Shown piece after piece: positions 44,881 through 50,387 of a stretch of 50,387 bases of DNA (the first letter of the stretch is position 1; the number at the start of each line of letters is the position of its first letter). The stretch lies in contig URRZ01000002.1 of NCBI GenBank assembly GCA_900550385.1, forward strand, positions 1 to 50,387, in the 5' to 3' direction. A program made the translations under genes and the position numbers. Source of the stretch: an uncultured Coriobacteriaceae bacterium (GTDB lineage Bacteria; Actinomycetota; Coriobacteriia; Coriobacteriales; Eggerthellaceae). The notes beneath the pieces were generated by a model, which worked only from the letters and a program-made list of their open reading frames with translations, ran no database searches and was not told where the DNA came from.

Positions 44881-44886
44881 TGGCAC
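44860..44886 (+). repeat. REP element copy 3
   Basis: GTGTTAAAGGG...TGGCAC: same unit, with TT for CC in the left arm, which breaks part of the stem. It flanks the transposase gene on the left and carries stop codons for two genes. Confidence 0.88.
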
Positions 44887-45647
44887 GCTTGCGCTCTCGT
44901 GACAATCCCTCTTCCTATGCCCGTCAATCTTTCGATTTGCCTGATGGAGAGACCGGCATATTTCAACCGCGCCAAGGCGTCGTCCCGTTTCGCTTTAGGC
45001 ATCGAGCGGATTCGATCTGAGAAAGCTTTTCCAAACATTCCGATCGCGATTTCAGCAGCCTCGACATCGTCGATCCGGCGCCGGTATCCGTCGATCCTTT
45101 CGAAACCGTCTTCCTCACTTTCTTCATTATGGAAACGGATGAAAGCCTCCTCCCCGCCGAATAGCTCGAGCACTGTTTTCGAGTCGGTCATCTCCGCTCC
45201 TCGCGCATGTTCTTTCCCGAGGATCGCCCGATAGCTGCTCCAATCGTAGCGATCCATCGCCGTTCCGGTTTCGAGGGGGTTTCGATGGATGTATCGGATC
45301 GTCGCAAGCAGGTGGGTTTCGCCCATTATCGGATGGGCGTTGAAGCGGTTTTGAAAAACCTTCCCCACATGCCCATGCCTGCCGTTGAAGTACTGCGCAT
45401 AGCTGACTCCGATGCGCTGCATGGACTTCGAGAGGTCGGCGCTATTCGCGCGAAACAGCAGGTGGATATGGTTGTCCATGAGGCACCATGCGTAGACGCG
45501 GCTTTCCGAATCCGCCAGCTTGGTTGAGAGAATGGAGAGGGATCTCTCTTTGTCCAGGTCATCTTCGAAGATGATGCGCCTTCCCAGTCCTCTTGCGGTC
45601 ACGTGGACGAAGTCGGAAGGAAGCGTCGCTCTTGCGTGTCGCGCCAT
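44877..45647 (-). CDS. REP-associated tyrosine transposase (RAYT, Y1/HUH family)
   Basis: 256 residues. It cuts and joins single-stranded DNA at REP hairpins by HUH chemistry. Site residues: HIH in VYAWCLMDNHIHLLFR (His60, His62) and Tyr83 or Tyr86 in VSYAQYFNGR, followed by FQNRFNAHPI and ATIRYIHRNPLETG, all family typical. A C-terminal HTH (AGLSIRQIERLTGIGRGIVT) may read the REP. AAGGAG precedes ATG 45647. The last three residues and stop are in REP copy 3. It looks intact. Confidence 0.92.
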   Translation of the reverse strand: MARHARATLPSDFVHVTARGLGRRIIFEDDLDKERSLSILSTKLADSESRVYAWCLMDNHIHLLFRANSADLSKSMQRIGVSYAQYFNGRHGHVGKVFQNRFNAHPIMGETHLLATIRYIHRNPLETGTAMDRYDWSSYRAILGKEHARGAEMTDSKTVLELFGGEEAFIRFHNEESEEDGFERIDGYRRRIDDVEAAEIAIGMFGKAFSDRIRSMPKAKRDDALARLKYAGLSIRQIERLTGIGRGIVTRAQACH

Positions 45648-45714
45648 AGCTTCTCCTTTGTCGTGAAACAGAGCTGGGAGACCCATTATGTCATGGAAGG
45701 CGACCTTTGGATAT

Positions 45715-45741
45715 GTGCCATTAGATGTGTCCCTTTGGCAC
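45715..45741 (-). repeat. REP element copy 4 (inverted)
   Basis: Exact complement of copy 1, GTGCCA...TGGCAC, upstream of the transposase start. Confidence 0.9.
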
Positions 45742-45918
45742 GCGCGGAAAGCGGCGCTTCGTTTCCAATCGTTAATACGGGGGAAATCTTCGGGAAACAT
45801 TCCGCCACTAATCTAGGACGCGAGCTGTTCGGCGGCGAACGTCGCCTTGCGGCTCGGACTTGAAGGAGCGGGGCGGCGGAAGGCTGTGCTCGCAGGGGAA
45901 AGAAGAGGTTGCCCGCAT

Positions 45919-45963
45919 ATGCTTATCGGTCTGCTGGACATTCTGGTTCTGGTGATTAGCTAG
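45919..45963 (+). CDS. 14-residue leader peptide rich in Leu, Ile and Val
   Basis: ATG to TAG encodes MLIGLLDILVLVIS: five Leu, three Ile and two Val out of 14 residues, as in ilv-type leader peptides. AGAAGAGG lies about 10 bp before the ATG. It is followed within 55 bp by a factor-independent terminator and then, 97 bp later, by cstA. Proposed role: ribosome stalling when branched-chain aminoacyl-tRNA is scarce. Confidence 0.7.
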   Translation: MLIGLLDILVLVIS

Positions 45964-45983
45964 CACGGGTCGGATGCATACGA

Positions 45984-46010
45984 GGTCCGCCCGTGAGACT
46001 GCGGGCGGCC
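45984..46010 (+). promoter_or_regulatory. leader hairpin between peptide and terminator
   Basis: CCGCCCG (45987-45993) pairs with CGGGCGG (46002-46008), extended by two G-C pairs with a T bulge. It may be the pause or 2:3-type element of the attenuator. Confidence 0.55.
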
Positions 46011-46015
46011 TGATC

Positions 46016-46047
46016 GAGGGTCGCATCGAGCGGCCCTCTTTTTGTTT
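46016..46047 (+). terminator. intrinsic terminator/attenuator before cstA
   Basis: 9-bp stem GAGGGTCGC / GCGGCCCTC (one wobble) with loop ATCGA, followed by TTTTTGTTT. The best factor-independent terminator in the window. An alternative fold pairs 45967-45977 with 46023-46036, which would break it. Confidence 0.85.
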
Positions 46048-46143
46048 CCGACGTGATTCACCTGACCTATGCCGGCATCGGCGCGCGCTGCCGGCCAACG
46101 TCCGCGCGATAGGAGGGGAAGGCAACCCCCGGAAAGGAACTCT

Positions 46144-48000
46144 ATGAACGGAATGATCGTCGTCGTGGTCGCCGCGGCAGTGCTCGCCGCCGGCTACCTG
46201 CTCTACGGGCGCTGGCTCGCCAAGACGTGGGGCATCGACCGCGCCGCGCTGACGCCTGCCGTGCGCATGAAGGACGGCAAGAACTTCTCGCCGGCATCGT
46301 GCTTCACCGCGTTCTCGCATCAGTTCAGCTCGATCTGCGGCGCGGGGCCGGTGACGGGCACCATCACCGCGTTGATGTTCGGCTGGCTGCCGGTGCTTCT
46401 GTGGGTGCTGGTCGGCGGCATCTTCTTCGGCGCCGTGCACGACTTCGGCGCGCTGTACGCCAGCGTCAAGAACAACGGCAAGTCGCTCGCCCAGCTGATC
46501 GAGAAGTACATCGGCCGCACGGGGCGCAAGCTGTTCCTGCTGTTCAGCTGGCTGTTCACGATCATCGTCATCGCGGCGTTCGTCGACATGGTGGCGGGCA
46601 CCTTCCAGGCCACGTTCGACGCGCAGGGCGCCGTGGACGCCGCCAAATCGTATGCGGGCGGCACGGCGGGCACGATCTCGATCCTGTTCACGTTCGTGGC
46701 CATCCTGTTCGGCTGGATCAACCGCCGCTTCGGCCTGTCGGGCTGGAAGGAGCTCGCGCTCGCGGTCGTGCTGTTCGTGGCGATGTTCGCCGTGGGCATG
46801 CAGTTCCCGATCTACCTGGACAAGTTCGGCTGGTTCGCGGTGATCCTGGTGTACCTGCTGTTCGCGGCGGCGATGCCCATCCAAACGCTCAAGCAGCCGC
46901 GCGACTACCTCACCAGCATCATGATGATCGTCATGATCGCCTGCGCGGTCATCGGCATCTTCGTGCTGGGCGCGAGCGGCAACGCCACGATGTCCGCACC
47001 GATGGTGGCCGACTTCTCCGCCTTGGCGGCGGGCGGCAGCTACGTGTTCCCGCTGCTGTTCGTGTCGGTGGCGTGCGGCGCGCTGTCGGGCTTCCATAGC
47101 CTGGTGTCCACCAACACCTCATCCAAGCAGATCTCCAAGGAGCAGGACATGGTGCCGGTCGGCTACGGCGCGATGATCCTCGAGTCGTTCGTCGGCGTGC
47201 TGGCCATCGTAGTCGCGGCGATCATGTTCACGCAGCTCAACACGTCGGGCGCGCTGGGCGCCGCAGTGGGCACGCCGTTCCAGATCTTCTCGCAGGGCGT
47301 GGCGCGCGGCATGATGGCGTTCGGCATCGACGGCACGCTGGCAACGGTGTTCATGACGATGTGCGTGTCGGCGCTGGCGCTCACCTCGGTCGACGCGGTG
47401 GCGCGCATCGGGCGCCTGTCGGTGCAGGAGTTCTTCGCCAAGGGCAACGACGCCGCCGAAGACGCTGCAACCGAGAACACCGGCGTGGCGAAGGTCCTCT
47501 CCAACACGTGGGTCGCCACGGTGCTGACGTTGGCGCTGGGCTTGGCGCTCGCGTTCGGCGGCTACCTGAACATCTGGCCTTTGTTCGGCGCGTCCAACCA
47601 GCTGCTCGGCGGCATGACGATGATCACGCTCGCGGTGTTCTGCAAGTGCACCGGCCGCAAGGGCTTCATGCTATACGTGCCGGTGGCGTTTTTGCTCGTG
47701 TGCACGTTCACCTCGCTGGTGCAGAGCACGATCGGCTGCATCAACGCGCTGTCGACGTCGGGGGCGGCGGTCATCGCCACGTCGGGCCTGCAGCTCGTGT
47801 TCGCGATCCTGCTGATGATCCTCGGTGCGATCGTTGCGTACAACTGCCTGAAGGAGCTCTTCACAAAGAAGGCGGGCTCGCTGCCCGACGAGGAGCCCGA
47901 ATGGACGCAGATGGGCCGTGCGGATTACGGCAAGGGCGACGCGGGCGAGGCGACGTCCTCCGCGTCCGCGTTCCCGAAGTCGGCGCATTCCCAGGTGTAG
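46144..48000 (+). CDS. cstA: carbon starvation protein CstA family transporter
   Basis: 618 residues, about 15 TM segments. CstA proteins import peptides or pyruvate during carbon starvation. Signatures: SCFTAFSHQFSSICGAGPVT, GGIFFGAVHDFGALYASVKN, SGFHSLVSTNTSSKQISKEQ and LGLALAFGGYLNIWPLFGASN. Start ATG 46144 follows GGAAAGGA. The upstream leader peptide and terminator suggest control by branched-chain amino acids (inference); a simple CRP-type control is not seen. The C-terminus is a short acidic tail. Confidence 0.92.
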   Translation: MNGMIVVVVAAAVLAAGYLLYGRWLAKTWGIDRAALTPAVRMKDGKNFSPASCFTAFSHQFSSICGAGPVTGTITALMFGWLPVLLWVLVGGIFFGAVHDFGALYASVKNNGKSLAQLIEKYIGRTGRKLFLLFSWLFTIIVIAAFVDMVAGTFQATFDAQGAVDAAKSYAGGTAGTISILFTFVAILFGWINRRFGLSGWKELALAVVLFVAMFAVGMQFPIYLDKFGWFAVILVYLLFAAAMPIQTLKQPRDYLTSIMMIVMIACAVIGIFVLGASGNATMSAPMVADFSALAAGGSYVFPLLFVSVACGALSGFHSLVSTNTSSKQISKEQDMVPVGYGAMILESFVGVLAIVVAAIMFTQLNTSGALGAAVGTPFQIFSQGVARGMMAFGIDGTLATVFMTMCVSALALTSVDAVARIGRLSVQEFFAKGNDAAEDAATENTGVAKVLSNTWVATVLTLALGLALAFGGYLNIWPLFGASNQLLGGMTMITLAVFCKCTGRKGFMLYVPVAFLLVCTFTSLVQSTIGCINALSTSGAAVIATSGLQLVFAILLMILGAIVAYNCLKELFTKKAGSLPDEEPEWTQMGRADYGKGDAGEATSSASAFPKSAHSQV

Positions 48001-48061
48001 CGGCAGCTCCCTTTCCGCCCGCTAGGGCGGATCGGACGCAAGACGGCCAAGGGCCGGGCGG

Positions 48062-49342
48062 TTAGCGCAGCATGAACCGCCCGAGCTCTTGGCGCTTGCT
48101 GATGCCCAGTTTCCTGAACGACGAGGTCAGGTAGCTTTTCACCGTGTTGGTGGATATGTCCAGATGCGAGCCGATCTCCTGGTTGGTCCACCCGCGCGCC
48201 GCGAGCATCGACACGGCGAACTCGCTGGTGGTGAGGTTGTCGGCCACCGTCTCCTCGGTGGCGGGATTGTGGACGCGGCGCCATCCGGCGGAAAAGCGGT
48301 AGGTGATGTCGATGATGCGCTTGAAGTCGTCCGGCCAATCCTTCTTGATGGCCGATTCCAGCATGCCGCCCAGAAGGCCGTGGTGCTCGCCGAACGCCTC
48401 GATGAGGTCGTCGGGGCGGGCGATCTCCCACGCCGCGAGCAGGTGGGCGCGCGCCTCGTCGACCTGCTTGAGGCTCATGCAGTCCATCACCGCGACCATG
48501 CGCAGGTAGATCTCGGGGATGGGGTAGGTGTTGCCGCCCATCGTCAGCGCGGTTTCCGCCGTGCCCAGGCTGCGGGCGTAATCGCCTTGCAGGTAGAGTT
48601 GGTGCGCGACGACGTAGAGCGAGAAGGCCCGCAGGCCGGGAGGCAGGAGCGCGAGGAAGTCCTTTGCGGGCGGCAGCCCTTCGGGCAAGGGAAGGTGCAG
48701 CAGCACCGATGCCGTGTAGGCGACGAACGCCTCGATCGACCGGGCTTCGGCGGAGGCGTGCACGCCGCTGTCTTTCAGGGCAAGGCGCAGCTCCGCAAGG
48801 GCGAAGCGGGCTTTGTTGATGTTGCCGAGGGGAAGGTTGGCGTAGGCGTAGATCAGGCAGGCGGAAAGCCTCACGGCAAGGTCGCCGTGGTCGAGCAGGC
48901 CGCCGGCGATGCGCGCCGCTTCCTCCGCTTGCCCGCTGAAGTAGCGGTATTCGGCTTGGGCGACGGCTCGCATGGCGGGATCCTCGAAGCCGTCGATGGT
49001 CGCCTGGCAGCTGCCGGGCTCGAACGACGAGTTCAAAAGCGGCATCAGCCTGCTGAAAACGCCTACCTGGTCGAAAGCGCCGCCGCTCGGGACGTTCGCT
49101 TCCATTTCGGTGTTTCTCAGGCGCTCCGCTTCGTCGGGCGCGGAGGACGCTTCCGGCGAAGGACCGGCTTCGGCGCGCTTCTCCTTCCGCGGATCCTCGG
49201 GTTTCCGCGCGTCTGCGGGGACGATCCACGATCCGCCGAGCTTCTGCGCGCCCGCGATGCGCCCGGTTGCGCACAGGCGCTGCACGAGCCGCTCTGACAC
49301 GCCCCATGCCCTCGCTGTTTCCCGCGTGCTTCTGAATTCCAT
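48062..49342 (-). CDS. LuxR-family regulator with an extra N-terminal excisionase-like HTH
   Basis: 426 residues. The N-terminus (STRETARAWGVSERLVQRLC, then GGSWIVPADARKP) is an excisionase/HTH_17-like DNA-binding domain. The middle (about 85-350) is TPR-like helical repeats. The C-terminus is a LuxR HTH (TTSEFAVSMLAARGWTNQEI, NTVKSYLTSSFRKLGI). Two DNA-binding ends on one chain is unusual. The start at 49342 follows GGGGGA. A truncated copy of its C-terminus lies at 43944. It is convergent with cstA and may regulate it (inference). Confidence 0.85.
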   Translation of the reverse strand: MEFRSTRETARAWGVSERLVQRLCATGRIAGAQKLGGSWIVPADARKPEDPRKEKRAEAGPSPEASSAPDEAERLRNTEMEANVPSGGAFDQVGVFSRLMPLLNSSFEPGSCQATIDGFEDPAMRAVAQAEYRYFSGQAEEAARIAGGLLDHGDLAVRLSACLIYAYANLPLGNINKARFALAELRLALKDSGVHASAEARSIEAFVAYTASVLLHLPLPEGLPPAKDFLALLPPGLRAFSLYVVAHQLYLQGDYARSLGTAETALTMGGNTYPIPEIYLRMVAVMDCMSLKQVDEARAHLLAAWEIARPDDLIEAFGEHHGLLGGMLESAIKKDWPDDFKRIIDITYRFSAGWRRVHNPATEETVADNLTTSEFAVSMLAARGWTNQEIGSHLDISTNTVKSYLTSSFRKLGISKRQELGRFMLR

Positions 49343-49376
49343 GAGGCATCCCCCGATCTTCCAATACGATGGACTC

Positions 49377-49396
49377 ATTGTATTCGTTTTGACGAA
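49377..49396 (-). promoter_or_regulatory. -10 box and operator-like palindrome upstream of the LuxR gene
   Basis: TACAAT on the minus strand (49382-49377), directly abutted by the palindrome TTCGT-TTTG-ACGAA (49383-49396). A candidate autoregulatory site. Confidence 0.4.
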
Positions 49397-49588
49397 CAGA
49401 TTCGGATGTGGTGAAGAATCTTCGCGTTTCTGGAGGGGATATGGGGACGAGGCGCGCGTGCAGAGATCCATACGGATGCGGAAACGGGTGTGATGCTCGG
49501 CGGCAGGATGATGCATCATGGAGGCGTGGCGCGGGTTGCGCGCCGTCCATCGCCTTGATGGCGGATGCGGGATGGGAAGGGGTGCGGG

Positions 49589-49828
49589 ATGGGGAAGATG
49601 GGGAACGGGATCGCGGGCGTGCTCTCCTGTTTCTTGCTTGCGGTTTGCCTTGCGGGATGCGCGCAAGCGGAGAAGGGGGAGACGGAAGGTGCTTCCTCTC
49701 AAATCGAAGGCGATGTTCCTGCGAAGGTTGGCGTGGGCGCCCAGACGGCGAGCGATGGCGTGCGCAGCTACGTCGTCGCCCGCATCGACGGCGTCACCGA
49801 AACCGTGTTCAGCGAGCGCGCCAACTAG
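49589..49828 (+). CDS. small lipoprotein
   Basis: 79 residues. Signal peptide with lipobox CLAGC; the mature part (about 55 residues) is polar and ends VARIDGVTETVFSERAN. AAGGGG lies before ATG 49589. A palindrome ATGATGCATCAT occurs at 49508-49519 upstream. Function unknown. The next gene begins 30 bp later in the same direction, so the two may be co-expressed. Confidence 0.75.
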   Translation: MGKMGNGIAGVLSCFLLAVCLAGCAQAEKGETEGASSQIEGDVPAKVGVGAQTASDGVRSYVVARIDGVTETVFSERAN

Positions 49829-49858
49829 CGGGCGCGCAAACCAGAAAGGTCGAAGACC

Positions 49859-50387
49859 ATGGACGAGAATAGCAACACCCCGAGCGCTTCCGGCGCGCCG
49901 GAACCCCAACAGCCGGCACCCCAGCCCGAGGCCGCGCCGGCGCAGCCGATGCAGCCGACAGCTGCCGCGCCCGAGAACCCCTTCGCCGCCTTCGGGGCGT
50001 CCGCGTCCCAGCCCGTGTCCGCCCCCGAGGCCGCGCCCGCAGCGGTGCCCCCCGAGGTCGCGCGGCCGGCGTCTGCGGCGACGGCGCCGACGCAGCCCTA
50101 CTACGACGCCGCAGCGGCACAGGCCGCTCAGCAGCCCTACGCCCCTTATGGGCAGGCCGCCGATGCTGGGCAGCCCTGCGCCCCTTATGCCCAGGCCGCG
50201 GCCCAGCAGCCGACCTACGCACCCTACGATGCCGCAGGCTATGGCACCTACGGCGCGGGCAATCAGCCCCCGGTGCCCCCGGCGCCCGCGCAGAACATCT
50301 ATCCGGGCTACGAGCCGCCCAATCCCAATCAGAAGCGCCGCTGGCCGTGGTTTCTGCTGGGGCTGGCCGTGGGCCTGCTGGTCTTCG
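49859..50387 (+). CDS. Pro/Ala/Gln-rich membrane-anchored protein (3' truncated)
   Basis: 176 residues visible. AAAGG precedes ATG 49859. Residues 1-160 are a low-complexity cytoplasmic stretch (PQQPAPQPEAA, repeated YAPYxxAA units such as QQPYAPYGQAA and QPCAPYAQAA), followed by a TM segment that starts at KRRWPWFLLGLAVGLLVF, where the window ends. The layout (Pro-rich N-terminus, one TM, larger outer domain) is seen in some actinobacterial envelope proteases such as SppA-like or HtrA-like enzymes; which one cannot be seen. Confidence 0.7.
   Translation, partial: MDENSNTPSASGAPEPQQPAPQPEAAPAQPMQPTAAAPENPFAAFGASASQPVSAPEAAPAAVPPEVARPASAATAPTQPYYDAAAAQAAQQPYAPYGQAADAGQPCAPYAQAAAQQPTYAPYDAAGYGTYGAGNQPPVPPAPAQNIYPGYEPPNPNQKRRWPWFLLGLAVGLLVF

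Larger units (their letters stand above)
44860..45741 (-). mobile_element. RAYT transposase gene bounded by inverted REP copies
   Basis: REP copy 3 (plus) and copy 4 (minus) lie on either side of a Y1 transposase gene in opposite orientation, the layout of a REP-associated tyrosine transposase unit. No target-site duplication was identified by eye. Confidence 0.8.

Overview
The window is high-GC (roughly 65%), densely coded DNA on both strands. It probably comes from a Coriobacteriia / Eggerthellaceae-type actinobacterium (gut anaerobe). This is inferred from the DUF3516 Ski2-like helicase, a two-HTH LuxR regulator, the LytTR protein with an NTF2-like front half, many flavin and Fe-S proteins, and recurring -10 boxes (TACAAT, TATCAT, CATAAT). 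No species call is possible from sequence alone. No rRNA, tRNA or CRISPR array was seen.

Layout. 1-11.2 kb: a 5'-truncated helicase; a LysR regulator; an operon of an amino-acid-type binding lipoprotein and a giant MscS channel carrying two extracytoplasmic Cache-like modules; a LytTR regulator; an FAD-linked oxidase; a DJ-1/PfpI protein. 11.2-12.0 kb: rsmJ, convergent with the DJ-1 gene and sharing its stop codon. 12.4-20.9 kb: a tightly packed six-gene operon with a coiled-coil protein, a zinc-ribbon/FHA protein, a small radical SAM activase, a ClpB-type AAA+ ATPase, a PP2C phosphatase and a membrane-anchored Ser/Thr kinase. It is closed by a strong hairpin and faces an ADP-ribosylglycohydrolase. 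22-29 kb: a polytopic membrane protein with a C-terminal beta-repeat tail, an AGCS symporter and a large surface vWA-like protein with a broken MIDAS. 29-38.3 kb: small redox proteins, a DUF362 ferredoxin, a structured 0.8-kb gap, SotB, several conserved hypotheticals, a nitroreductase, an AIM24 protein and a Phd/PIN toxin-antitoxin pair. 38.4-43.8 kb: an ABC importer operon (SBP, two permeases, fused double ATPase) under four half-sites of a NikR-like operator, so probably a nickel importer. 43.8-45.8 kb: REP palindromes, a RAYT transposase and a remnant of a LuxR gene. 45.9-50.4 kb: a branched-chain-amino-acid leader peptide with terminator before cstA, a LuxR regulator, a small lipoprotein and the start of a Pro/Ala/Gln-rich membrane protein.

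Best candidates for something undescribed: (1) the kinase/phosphatase/FHA/AAA+ operon with an embedded radical SAM enzyme and no visible substrate; (2) the binding protein plus double-Cache MscS channel, which looks like a ligand-controlled channel; (3) the Leu/Ile/Val-rich attenuator ahead of cstA; (4) the 20-bp-phased metal operator; (5) REP elements that supply the stop codons of two convergent genes.
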